The notes under the pieces are model-generated. The model made no database searches, was not told the DNA's origin, and saw only the letters and a list, made by a program, of their open reading frames with translations. A stretch of 64,000 nucleotides of DNA from NCBI GenBank assembly GCA_023392515.1, contig JAEVYX010000126.1, positions 6,250 through 70,249 of the forward strand, given 5' to 3'. This document shows, in pieces, positions 1-8,135 of this stretch. Both the position numbers and the translations under genes were made by a program. The stretch comes from Bacillota bacterium. Lineage in GTDB: Bacteria > Bacillota > Clostridia > Christensenellales > Aristaeellaceae. Each line of letters opens with the position of its first letter. Position 1 is the first letter of the stretch.

Positions 1-1309
1 ATTTTTGTAAAAAGAGCGTAGGATCAGCCAATCGAAAGCGGTAAATACTCTGTTTGACATCTCCTACCAAGAATAGTCCGCTTGATCCATGTATCTCCTG
101 TATAATGGCTTCCTGAATTCCGGAATTATCCTGGCATTCGTCCACAAAAACCGCATCAAATCGGCTTTGAACCGCTTCCCGGGCCTCAGGTTCTTTCAGC
201 ACCGCCAATGTCTTGTGCTCCAGATCTTGATAATCATACACACCTCGCTCTCTTTTTATGATTTGAAAGCGTTTATGTAATTGACGCACCAGTCTGCCAA
301 GCGCCCGCAAGCAAGGGCTGGTACGTTCCATATCTGAAGCCAGTCCTGTAAAACTTCGGGGTACCTGCTCCTTTATTGACCGTATGTTCTTTTTAAGCTG
401 ATTACGCTTTTCCTGATAGGATTCGCACCAGGCGGCTGTTTCAATTGTCTTTTTTCTTACTGTGCCCAAGCGCTCAAATTCCGCCGCATCCAACGCTCCT
501 CCTAAGGCCTCCATGCCATCTGATGCAGCATCTAAAAGATTTTGCAGCAATTCTTCATCAGAAACTAAAGACGCTCCATAGGCCACGGCTGCATCAGGGA
601 GATCCATCATTTCTTTCAGAACTTGAATCAAATCCGCGATGCCCTGCAATTGCAGATGCACATCATGTAGTACCGTTTGAGCCCAGGGATGGTTTTTAAG
701 CGATGCTTCATCTGGAAAATTAGCCATTTGTCTGTGCAGCCACCGCCATGGATCAGGCAGGGAGAAAAGAAAAACATACAGCTCGTCCATCATCTGCAGG
801 ATGTCATCATCTTCAAAAGCATCCGCCAGTCGTGTAAAATTTATCTTTTTCTCCTCATATGCCATCTGCAAGGTTTCATTCATAGCCTGCCTGTATAGCG
901 CGTCCCTCTCGCCTCCTTCGCACAGGCGAGCCAAGGGATCAATATCTGCCAATTGAAAATGTTCCCGTATAACCTGACCGCAAAAGGAATGGAGCGTACC
1001 GATGACTGCCCTGTCAAGCTTTGGCACCTGTTCGCGCAGCGTTTCATCCACATCCGCCGCTTCATTCAGCGCTTTAAGGATGCGCTCCCGCATTTCTGCC
1101 GCAGCCGCCCTTGTAAAGGTAACAATCAACATCCGGTCTACATCCATATGGTCGGTGCGTATAAGGTCCAGAATACGTTCTACAAGCACGGCCGTTTTTC
1201 CGGAACCAGCTGCTGCGCTGACCAGAATCGTTTTGTTTCTTGCCTGAATAGCCTGCTGCTGTGCGCTTGTCCATATTGGCACCGGGAACGACCCCCTCTC
1301 ATGTGGCAT
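1..1309 (-). CDS. addA: ATP-dependent helicase/nuclease subunit A, N-terminal part (runs off the window)
   Basis: About 436 residues of the N-terminal helicase part of AddA, which with AddB processes double-strand breaks into recombinogenic 3' tails. Read directly: a Trp-Thr-x-x-Gln Q-motif-like start near residue 13, Walker A AAAGSGKT (about residue 32), the SF1 motif VTFT, TLHSFC, the Walker B-type stretch VFVDECQD and then GDVKQSIYRFR close to the window edge. This order and the wording of the motifs fit AddA better than UvrD or PcrA. No addB is next to it; glgP is divergent. The start is uncertain: ATG at 1309 gives the usual distance to the first motif, ATG at 1324 is also in frame, and neither has a good ribosome binding site. 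The C-terminal helicase and nuclease domains lie outside the window. Confidence 0.9.
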   Translation of the reverse strand, partial: MPHERGSFPVPIWTSAQQQAIQARNKTILVSAAAGSGKTAVLVERILDLIRTDHMDVDRMLIVTFTRAAAAEMRERILKALNEAADVDETLREQVPKLDRAVIGTLHSFCGQVIREHFQLADIDPLARLCEGGERDALYRQAMNETLQMAYEEKKINFTRLADAFEDDDILQMMDELYVFLFSLPDPWRWLHRQMANFPDEASLKNHPWAQTVLHDVHLQLQGIADLIQVLKEMMDLPDAAVAYGASLVSDEELLQNLLDAASDGMEALGGALDAAEFERLGTVRKKTIETAAWCESYQEKRNQLKKNIRSIKEQVPRSFTGLASDMERTSPCLRALGRLVRQLHKRFQIIKRERGVYDYQDLEHKTLAVLKEPEAREAVQSRFDAVFVDECQDNSGIQEAIIQEIHGSSGLFLVGDVKQSIYRFRLADPTLFLQK

Positions 1310-1345
1310 ATTGTACCGTAACATGGGAAAGATGTAAAGCAGGGT

Positions 1346-1361
1346 TGTTTCACGTGAAACA
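1346..1361. promoter_or_regulatory. parS site 1 (ParB/Noc-type palindrome)
   Basis: The 16-base palindrome TGTTTCACGTGAAACA matches the established bacterial parS consensus exactly. It lies in the divergent gap between addA and glgP. ParB loads at such sites and spreads, recruiting SMC for origin segregation. A second identical copy is 21 bp further on. Confidence 0.92.
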
Positions 1362-1382
1362 ATTATAGCCCCCGCTTTGCAA

Positions 1383-1398
1383 TGTTTCACGTGAAACA
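1383..1398. promoter_or_regulatory. parS site 2 (ParB/Noc-type palindrome)
   Basis: A second exact copy of TGTTTCACGTGAAACA, centre-to-centre 37 bp from the first. Two intact parS sites in one intergenic gap only a few kilobases from dnaN support placing this window in the origin-proximal region. Confidence 0.92.
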
Positions 1399-1427
1399 AT
1401 CTCCGCTTTTGTTTCTGGCACCCTTCA

Positions 1428-1456
1428 TTGTATATCGACTTTTTCTATGATAAAAT
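1428..1456 (+). promoter_or_regulatory. Promoter of glgP
   Basis: TTGTAT (1428-1433), a 17-base spacer and TAAAAT (1451-1456) form a sigma-A type promoter. It places transcription start near 1463 and argues for the ATG at 1503 as the glgP start, because the in-frame TTG at 1428 is itself the -35 box. Confidence 0.6.
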
Positions 1457-1502
1457 ACTCCTGTCCACTCATTTTTCGACGGACAGAAAGCGAGCGATCA
1501 AA

Positions 1503-3962
1503 ATGCCGATTACCTCCTTCGACAAGGAATCAATAAAAAGAAGCATTCTGGGAAAGCTTCAGCGATATAATGGACGCACCATTGCGGAAGCCACTCCCCA
1601 GCAAATTTATAAAGCACTGGCATCCACTGTAAGGGATCAAATTATGCAAAAGTGGATGATTGCAAGGGAAGAGCGAAAAGAGACAAGATCCAAGAGGCTA
1701 TATTACCTTTCTGTGGAGTTTTTGATGGGGCGTACGCTGTATTGCAATATGTTAAACTTGTGCAGCACTCAAATATATCGGGATGCCCTGCAGGAACTGG
1801 GGGTAGATGTTGCGTCCATATTGCAGGAAGAGCCGGAACCGGGTTTGGGCAATGGAGGGTTGGGGCGCCTGGCTGCCTGCTTTCTTGATAGTCTATCATC
1901 TCTGGATCTTCCGGCTATGGGTTGCACCATTCGATATGAGTACGGACTTTTCCGCCAAAAATTGGTGGATGGGCAGCAGGTGGAAATGCCGGACGATTGG
2001 TTGATAAACGGAAACGTATGGGAAATGGCTGTTATGGAAGATGTATGTGAGGTCCATTTTGGCGGCCATGTAGATCAAATATCGGAAAATGGCGTTACAA
2101 AGTTTTTGCATAACGACTATTTTACAGTGGAAGCTGTTCCATACGATATGCCAACTGTGGGATACGACACGGCTACTGTAAACACACTGCGAATGTGGAG
2201 TGCCCGCTCTCCAAAGCGGATTGATCTTTCTTCCTTCAGCCAGGGTGATTACATCCGGGCATCCCAGGAAATTGAATTGGCGGAAGTTATCAGCAAGGTG
2301 CTGTATCCGGAGGATAACCACTATGAAGGAAAGCTTCTCCGGCTGAAACAGCACTACTTTTTTACCAGTGCAACGCTGCAATATGCATTAAAAGATTTCA
2401 AAAGGATGCATGGCACCAATTTTGCTATGCTTCCTCAAAAGGTTGTCTTTCATGTCAATGATACCCATCCTGGGCTTGCTATTCCTGAATTGCTGCGGCT
2501 TCTGATTGATGAAGAAGGGCTGGGATGGGATGAAGCCGCTGCTCTCGTAGAAAAAACGGTAGCTTATACCAACCATACCGTACTTTCCGAAGCACTGGAG
2601 CGATGGCCTGAAGAGATGATAAAAAGCCAACTACCCCGCATCTATATGATTCTGCAGGAAATCAACCGGCGTCTTTGCGAAAAATTATGGAGAAACTTCC
2701 CCGGTGAATGGGATCGGATCGCGAACATGGCGGTGCTTGCCTATAATCAAGTGCATATGGCAAACCTCTGCGTCGCAATGTCCTTTTCAGTAAACGGGGT
2801 AAGCCAGCTTCATGGCGATATATTGAAAAAGGAAACGTTCCATGATTTTCATCTGATTATGCCTGAGAAGTTTTCGGCCATCACCAACGGCATCACACAT
2901 CGCCGCTGGCTTATGTCCTGCAATCCCGCGTTATCAAGGCTGATTCATGAAAGCATTGGGGATGGCTGGATAAAAGACCCCCAGATGCTTCAGAAACTGC
3001 TTCCCTTCCGGGAGGATGCCGCTTTTCGGGAAGAATTTATGCGTATCAAACAATTGAACAAGATGCGCCTGGCTCGGATGGTATTCAGGAGACAGGGCAT
3101 CAATGTCGATCCTGATTTTTTGTTCGATGTGCAGGCAAAAAGGCTTCATGAATACAAGCGTCAGCTGCTTAATGCATTGCATATTTTGGTTCTGTATAAT
3201 CGTATAGCTCAGGATCCCGGTTTTACCATGACGCCCAGAGTTTTTTTCTTTGGCGCAAAGGCCAGTCCAGGATACCGCAAGGCCAAGTTAATCATCCGCT
3301 TTATCAATGCTTTGAGTGTTCTTATACAAAAGCATCCCCGGGCTAACAAAATGCTTCAGGTTGTCTTCCTGGAAAACTATGATGTTTCTACCGCCGAGGT
3401 GCTTATTCCTGGAGCAGATGTATCCGAGCAATTATCTACGGCTGGAAAAGAGGCCAGTGGAACCGGCAATATGAAATTTATGATGAACGGTGCCCTGACC
3501 ATTGGTACGATGGATGGTGCAAATGTAGAAATATTCCAACAGGTTGGAATGGATAATATTTACATTTTCGGTATGCGTGCCGATACGGTTCAAAACATGT
3601 ATCAGGAACGAACCTATAACCCGATGCAGATCTTTGAAAGCAACAGGGAAATCCGTATCGCCATTACACAAATGATTGACGGAACGCTGTTTCCCGATAA
3701 TCCCGCCACGCTGCAGGAAATCTATCATGGGCTGCTTTTGGGCGAGTATGGTGGCATGGCCGATCCGTATTTTGTATTAAAGGACTTTGGCTCTTATTCC
3801 ATGGCACAATTGCGTGTGAATGAGGACTATCAAAATAAGGAAAAATGGACGCGTATGGCTGTCACCAATACCGCACTTTCCGGTATTTTTTCCAGTGACC
3901 GCACCATTTCCGAATATAATGAAAAAATATGGGGATTGACACCGCTAACACGGAAAGGATAA
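1503..3962 (+). CDS. glgP: Glycogen/starch/maltodextrin phosphorylase
   Basis: An 819-residue GT35 alpha-glucan phosphorylase that releases glucose 1-phosphate from alpha-1,4-glucans in the cytoplasm. Seen: LGNGGLGRLAACFLDSLSSL near residue 113, FHVNDTHPGLAIPELLR in the middle, and the pyridoxal-phosphate site region EASGTGNMKF near residue 650-660, where the Lys binds the cofactor. Length agrees with the family (about 800-840). ATG at 1503 is preferred because a promoter overlaps the upstream in-frame codons; its ribosome binding site is weak. The next gene, a GH13 hydrolase 83 bp downstream on the same strand, would act on the same substrate, suggesting a glycogen or maltodextrin breakdown unit. 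Substrate preference (glycogen versus maltodextrin) cannot be told from sequence alone. Confidence 0.95.
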   Translation: MPITSFDKESIKRSILGKLQRYNGRTIAEATPQQIYKALASTVRDQIMQKWMIAREERKETRSKRLYYLSVEFLMGRTLYCNMLNLCSTQIYRDALQELGVDVASILQEEPEPGLGNGGLGRLAACFLDSLSSLDLPAMGCTIRYEYGLFRQKLVDGQQVEMPDDWLINGNVWEMAVMEDVCEVHFGGHVDQISENGVTKFLHNDYFTVEAVPYDMPTVGYDTATVNTLRMWSARSPKRIDLSSFSQGDYIRASQEIELAEVISKVLYPEDNHYEGKLLRLKQHYFFTSATLQYALKDFKRMHGTNFAMLPQKVVFHVNDTHPGLAIPELLRLLIDEEGLGWDEAAALVEKTVAYTNHTVLSEALERWPEEMIKSQLPRIYMILQEINRRLCEKLWRNFPGEWDRIANMAVLAYNQVHMANLCVAMSFSVNGVSQLHGDILKKETFHDFHLIMPEKFSAITNGITHRRWLMSCNPALSRLIHESIGDGWIKDPQMLQKLLPFREDAAFREEFMRIKQLNKMRLARMVFRRQGINVDPDFLFDVQAKRLHEYKRQLLNALHILVLYNRIAQDPGFTMTPRVFFFGAKASPGYRKAKLIIRFINALSVLIQKHPRANKMLQVVFLENYDVSTAEVLIPGADVSEQLSTAGKEASGTGNMKFMMNGALTIGTMDGANVEIFQQVGMDNIYIFGMRADTVQNMYQERTYNPMQIFESNREIRIAITQMIDGTLFPDNPATLQEIYHGLLLGEYGGMADPYFVLKDFGSYSMAQLRVNEDYQNKEKWTRMAVTNTALSGIFSSDRTISEYNEKIWGLTPLTRKG

Positions 3963-4045
3963 AACCAATCTCAAAGTTTATAGAATTCTCCATATAATTA
4001 GAAATCAACCTGAAAATTGCGTGTAAGAAATTCCTTGAAGAAGGT

Positions 4046-5809
4046 GTGGAAACCTTGTTTTTTTATGATTCGCATCAAGCGCTTTTTCGCTCTCCGTTGG
4101 GCGCGCTGCCCTGCGGCGGTATATTGTGTCTTCGTTTTTTGTGTGATACTGCTCTGAAAGTATTTGTGCGCACCTGGTCCGGCATTGAACAAATAACTCC
4201 TATGGCTTTTGATGGCGTAAAAACCTACACTGCGGAAATCACAGCACCCGATACACCCATGCTTTGGTGGTATGATTTCATCATTCAAACGCCGGAAGGA
4301 ATCTTCCGCTATGGAAACGCCTATGATCAATTGGGCGGCGAAGGCGCCTTATATAATGATGCTGTTTCGAGCTATCAGGTAACGGTATACGATCCTGCGT
4401 ACCAGACCCCGGTTTTTATGCAGCACGGAATAATATACCAAATTTTTCCTGATCGCTTTTTCAAGGGTCCTATACACACCTCATGCCGCCATTCAGAAAT
4501 GCAGTTGCATGATCGTTGGGAAGACACCCCTCTGGTCTCCCCTGACCCCCGCAGCGGAGATAACCTTGCTTTGGACTTTTTCGGCGGAAATCTGAACGGT
4601 ATTTCAGAAAAGCTTCCATACTTGAAAAAATTGGGAGTCACCATCCTTTACTTGAATCCTATTTTTGAAGCTCGCTCCAACCATCGGTATGATACAGGAG
4701 ATTATCAAACAGTTGACTCCCTCTTGGGTACCGACGCGGATTTTAAAAACCTTTGCGAGAAGGCCGCAGGGTTAGGTATAAAAATCCTGCTGGATGGGGT
4801 GTTCAGCCATACCGGGGAGGACAGCGTATATTTTAACCGGTACGGCACTTACAAAACCTCCGGTGCCTATCAAAGCCTTCAGTCCCCTTACGCTTCCTGG
4901 TACACTTTTTTTGATCATCCCAATCAATATAAGTGCTGGTGGAATATTCCCTCCCTGCCGGAAGTGAACAAAGATGATCCGGACTTCCGCCGGTTTTTAT
5001 TTGATAAGGCAGACGGCATTGTGCCCCAGTGGCTTTTAAAAGGGGCTTCCGGCTGGCGGCTGGATGTAGCAGATGAGTTGCCCATGCCCTTTTTGAAGGA
5101 GCTTAGGCAGACCGTAAAAGAGCAAAATCCGCAAGCGGTTGTACTGGGAGAAGTATGGGAGGATGCTAGCAACAAAGTCTCCTACGGGCAAATGCGGAGC
5201 TATTGTCTGGGAGATACGCTGGACAGTGTGATGAACTATCCTCTCCGGGAAGCTCTCATCTCTTTTTTGACAGGAAACACTCCTGCAGGTACCCTGGTTC
5301 GGCTTTTACGCCACCAGCAGGAAGTGTATCCCGCTCCCTTTTACTATGCGCTGATGAATCTCTTGGGCAGCCATGACCGGGCCAGGATTATCAATGTGCT
5401 AAGCGGATGTGAATTCAATCACCTTTCCCGGGAGGAAAGGGCGAATCTTCACCTTACAAAAGACCAATATGAATTAGGTGTTGAAAGATTTAAAAAAGGG
5501 CTGCAAATTCTTTGCGCTCTTCCGGGAGCCCCAACCTTGTATTATGGCGACGAAGCGGGGATGGAAGGCACGGCAGACCCTTTCTGCCGCGGTACCTATC
5601 CCTGGGGCCGAGAGGATAAGGATCTTCAAAAGTTTGTGCAGGATCAGTTTTTTAGAAGAAATCACACACCCGTATTACAGACCGGCTTTATGGATATATC
5701 TGCCCCGGACGATGATACGATTCGCATCCTCCGCTATATCGATCACGGTGTGGATGCACTGAATCAGCCTGCAAAGAATGGACGGGCACTCCTGGTGTTG
5801 AAACGCTAA
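4046..5809 (+). CDS. GH13 alpha-glucan hydrolase (neopullulanase/cyclomaltodextrinase-like)
   Basis: 587 residues, GTG start with GAAGAAGG just upstream. An N-terminal beta-sandwich-like domain (about 1-120) precedes a GH13 barrel opening with GIIYQIFPDRF. Catalytic residues are visible: nucleophile Asp in GWRLDVADE (about 340), acid/base Glu in LGEVWED (about 369) and the transition-state Asp in GSHDRAR (about 444); LDGVFSHTGED is conserved region I. There is no signal peptide, so it works in the cytoplasm, probably on maltodextrins or cyclodextrins delivered to GlgP upstream. The C-terminus is short after the barrel, and a full C-terminal beta domain is not obvious. Pullulanase, neopullulanase and amylase activities cannot be separated here. 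Confidence 0.88.
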   Translation: METLFFYDSHQALFRSPLGALPCGGILCLRFLCDTALKVFVRTWSGIEQITPMAFDGVKTYTAEITAPDTPMLWWYDFIIQTPEGIFRYGNAYDQLGGEGALYNDAVSSYQVTVYDPAYQTPVFMQHGIIYQIFPDRFFKGPIHTSCRHSEMQLHDRWEDTPLVSPDPRSGDNLALDFFGGNLNGISEKLPYLKKLGVTILYLNPIFEARSNHRYDTGDYQTVDSLLGTDADFKNLCEKAAGLGIKILLDGVFSHTGEDSVYFNRYGTYKTSGAYQSLQSPYASWYTFFDHPNQYKCWWNIPSLPEVNKDDPDFRRFLFDKADGIVPQWLLKGASGWRLDVADELPMPFLKELRQTVKEQNPQAVVLGEVWEDASNKVSYGQMRSYCLGDTLDSVMNYPLREALISFLTGNTPAGTLVRLLRHQQEVYPAPFYYALMNLLGSHDRARIINVLSGCEFNHLSREERANLHLTKDQYELGVERFKKGLQILCALPGAPTLYYGDEAGMEGTADPFCRGTYPWGREDKDLQKFVQDQFFRRNHTPVLQTGFMDISAPDDDTIRILRYIDHGVDALNQPAKNGRALLVLKR

Positions 5810-5844
5810 ACAAAAATCAATATTGGGTTTGAAGGAGGATATCC

Positions 5845-6564
5845 ATGGATGATCTCTTTCGCCTTTTTGAAAAGATAAGGGAAAGCCGCCGGATTGTATT
5901 TTTCGGCGGCGCGGGAGTCTCTACAGAAAGCGGCATACCTGATTTTCGAAGCGTGGACGGCTTATACCATTCGCAATATGACGACCCTCCTGAGACGATC
6001 TTAAGCCATTCCTATTTTTTACGCAGCACGCAAAAGTTTTTTGATTTTTATCGCCAAAAGATGATTTATCTTGATGCAAAGCCGAATGCAGCCCATAAAA
6101 CTCTAGCCTCATTAGAATCAAAAGGAAAGCTAAGCTGTGTGATTACACAAAACATTGATGGCCTGCATCAGGCGGCCGGAAGCAAGCATGTGCTGGAACT
6201 GCATGGCTCCATTCACCGTAACCGTTGTATGCATTGTAACGCATCTTTTGACTTGCAGACGGTTTTGCAATCGAAGGGCGTTCCTCACTGCAGCTGCGGA
6301 GGTATCATAAAACCGGAAGTGGTTTTGTATGGCGAACCCCTTTCGCAAGAGGTTACGGAAAATGCCCTGGAGGAGATTTCGTCAGCTGATATGTTGATTA
6401 TCGGCGGAACGTCCCTTTCTGTCTATCCTGCAGCCGGCATGATCCGCGCATTTTCAGGAAAGACCCTGGCGCTGATCAATCAAACACCCACACCTATGGA
6501 TTCAAAGGCTGATATGATTTTTCGCCTTCCTATTGGAAAAGTTTTTGAAAAAGACGATGCATAA
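5845..6564 (+). CDS. cobB: NAD-dependent protein deacylase, Sir2 family
   Basis: 239 residues, ATG with GAAGGAGG at good spacing. Sirtuin motifs: GGAGVSTESGIPDFRS (about 21-36) for NAD binding, TQNIDGLH, the catalytic His in LELHGSIH (about 120), and a zinc site formed by CMHC (about 128/131) and CSC (about 149/151), followed by GGTSLSVYPA. It removes acetyl or acyl groups from protein lysines using NAD. It follows the glucan hydrolase by 35 bp and probably shares its transcript. Only the generic function is safe; the substrates are unknown. Confidence 0.93.
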   Translation: MDDLFRLFEKIRESRRIVFFGGAGVSTESGIPDFRSVDGLYHSQYDDPPETILSHSYFLRSTQKFFDFYRQKMIYLDAKPNAAHKTLASLESKGKLSCVITQNIDGLHQAAGSKHVLELHGSIHRNRCMHCNASFDLQTVLQSKGVPHCSCGGIIKPEVVLYGEPLSQEVTENALEEISSADMLIIGGTSLSVYPAAGMIRAFSGKTLALINQTPTPMDSKADMIFRLPIGKVFEKDDA

Positions 6565-6575
6565 AATAAAAATAG

Positions 6576-6880
6576 CAGGGCATGATAGGATTGATGCTTC
6601 GAGGTGGTAGATTTCGTTGCAACCACACGCCCTGGTGGCTAAAAGAGACGCAGGAGAGGCAACGCCTGCCGAAGCATGAAAACGGGGTTTATCTTGATGG
6701 AAAAAAGTAACCGGAGCGATTCTTTCCCTTCCAAAGATAAGGGTTTCTTTGGTTCTCCTTCTTTCCTACGGCAGGAAGGCCGTACAAGCGGGAGTTGCAG
6801 GGTATGTGTTCCTGACAAAAGGGTTTGGAGACATCGTCCCCCAGTAATAATTCCACTTGATAAACCCTGTTCGCTTTTTT
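6576..6880 (+). ncRNA. Candidate structured non-coding RNA, unidentified
   Basis: A roughly 305-nt stretch without a credible gene holds a nested set of complementary segments. An outer 3' domain is closed by AACGGGGTTTATC (6681-6693) pairing with GATAAACCCTGTT (6859-6871; 13 pairs, one G-U), continued by TGGAA (6698-6702) with TTCCA (6851-6855). Inside are hairpins CCAAAG/CTTTGG (6731-6736/6747-6752) and TACGGC/GCCGTA (6767-6772/6779-6784). A 5' domain is closed by ATGCTTCG/CGAAGCAT (6594-6601/6670-6677) around GTGGT/ACCAC and GCAGG/CCTGC. CAGGGC (6576-6581) can pair with GCCCTG (6629-6634) as a pseudoknot. The closing stem is followed by CGCTTTTTT (6872-6880), giving the plus strand and a terminator-like 3' end. 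It does not match tmRNA, SRP RNA or RNase P as I know them. Confidence 0.55.
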
Positions 6881-6885
6881 GAATC

Positions 6886-8019
6886 CTATGATTCGGCTGC
6901 GTGAATGCTCGCGCAGCCGCTTTTTATATCTAAAGAAACCTCAATAACTGTTTGTGCCTTGGCTCCTGAAAGATCACTGCGATCCGTGCATGTGACAAAG
7001 GTCTGGACACCTTCTATTCTCTGCAATAATAGTTCTCTTCTTTTCGGATCCAATTCGCTCATAACATCGTCCAGCAAAAGTACAGGCGCTTCGCCCGACT
7101 CTTTTTCCATTAAATCCAGCTGGGACATTTTCAGTGCCAGCGCAGCCGTACGCATCTGGCCTTGAGAAGCAAAGGTTTTCATTTCCCGCCCTTTGAGCGT
7201 AAGGCTCAAATCATCCCGATGCGGGCCAAAATGCGTACTTGATCTGCGCATATCCTCACTGCGGGTGCGCAAAAGGCCCTCCAGCATTGCTTCATAGGGT
7301 TTCTCTGCCTTGGATAGCAGCCCATCATATTCTGCCTCAAAAGGTTCTTCTTGAACACCGCTGATATAGGCGTAGTTTTTTCTGGCTTCTTCCCTTAAAA
7401 TATCTGAAAACCAGCGCCGGTGGGTTACAATGGCCGCTCCTTCCCTGGCCAATTGCTCGTCCCACACTTCAATTTGCTCTTTCATGCCAGAATTGGCTCC
7501 CGGGAATGCCATGGTCCGCAGCAATGCATTTCGGTGGTTCAAGGCGGACATATATTTTTGAAGGGCATAAAAATAGCTGGGCCGCAGCTGGGATAGCTGC
7601 ATGTCCATAAATCTTCTGCGCAATGCGGGGCCGCCCTTAATAAGCTCCAAATCTTCCGGAGAAAACATGACACAGGTAACCTGGCCCATCAGTTCTCCAA
7701 TGCGGGCAGCCGCTTTCCCATTGATTAAGATTTGCTTTAATCGCCTTTGCTGGCTGAAAAGCTTCACAATAACTTCATGCCGTCCATCCTGACGTTCCAC
7801 TTTTAGTTGTACGCCGGCACAGCTTTCACCTTGACGAATCAGTTCCCGGTCCTGGGAAGTACGGTGGCTTCGGCCCAGACAGCATAGATGAATCGCTTCC
7901 AGCAAGTTTGTCTTTCCCGCACCGTTTTGACCGGCTAATACAGTAATTCCCGGTGAAGGATGAAAAGTTAAGCAAGGGTAATTCCGGTAATCCTGCAGCC
8001 TTAATTGCCGGATAATCAT
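6886..8019 (-). CDS. recF: DNA replication and repair protein RecF
   Basis: 377 residues. SMC-like ATPase that helps load RecA at gaps via RecOR. Walker A GQNGAGKTN at about residues 30-38, signature-like region ASQGQMRTAALALK near 285, and Walker B LLLDDVMSELD at about 314-324. ATG at 8019 has GGAGAAGGG upstream. It follows dnaN as in most bacteria, but the yaaA-type S4 gene often found between them in Bacilli is missing and the 116-bp gap holds a folded element instead. gyrB, the usual next gene, is absent; the neighbour is convergent. Confidence 0.96.
   Translation of the reverse strand: MIIRQLRLQDYRNYPCLTFHPSPGITVLAGQNGAGKTNLLEAIHLCCLGRSHRTSQDRELIRQGESCAGVQLKVERQDGRHEVIVKLFSQQRRLKQILINGKAAARIGELMGQVTCVMFSPEDLELIKGGPALRRRFMDMQLSQLRPSYFYALQKYMSALNHRNALLRTMAFPGANSGMKEQIEVWDEQLAREGAAIVTHRRWFSDILREEARKNYAYISGVQEEPFEAEYDGLLSKAEKPYEAMLEGLLRTRSEDMRRSSTHFGPHRDDLSLTLKGREMKTFASQGQMRTAALALKMSQLDLMEKESGEAPVLLLDDVMSELDPKRRELLLQRIEGVQTFVTCTDRSDLSGAKAQTVIEVSLDIKSGCASIHAAES
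6894..6925 (+). terminator. Rho-independent terminator inside the 3' end of recF
   Basis: CGGCTGCG (6894-6901) and CGCAGCCG (6912-6919) form an 8-bp stem followed by CTTTTT on the plus strand. It would stop rightward transcription from the Sir2 gene or the RNA. It lies within the last codons of the convergent recF. Confidence 0.7.
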
Positions 8020-8052
8020 AAACTTTCCATCCCTTCTCCAAAAATAAACGGA

Positions 8053-8124
8053 CGCCGCCTATCCCAGCACCTTGAAAAGGAATCGTACATAAAGACCCTT
8101 TTTAGGGCACTATAGACGGCGGCG
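8053..8124 (-). other. Folded spacer between dnaN and recF (three-way junction candidate)
   Basis: Outer arms CGCCGCC (8053-8059) and GGCGGCG (8118-8124) pair perfectly and enclose two small hairpins, CCTT/AAGG (8070-8080) and CCCT/AGGG (8096-8107). In transcript direction (minus) the outer stem is followed by a T-rich tract before the recF ribosome binding site, so it could be an attenuator or a processing site setting recF below dnaN. Confidence 0.45.
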
Positions 8125-8135
8125 CTTTTATTGCA

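Noticed and set aside
6676..6882. A 68-codon plus-strand frame between cobB and recF
   Set aside because: No ribosome binding site, no conservation signal, and its codons run through the arms of the structured RNA candidate.
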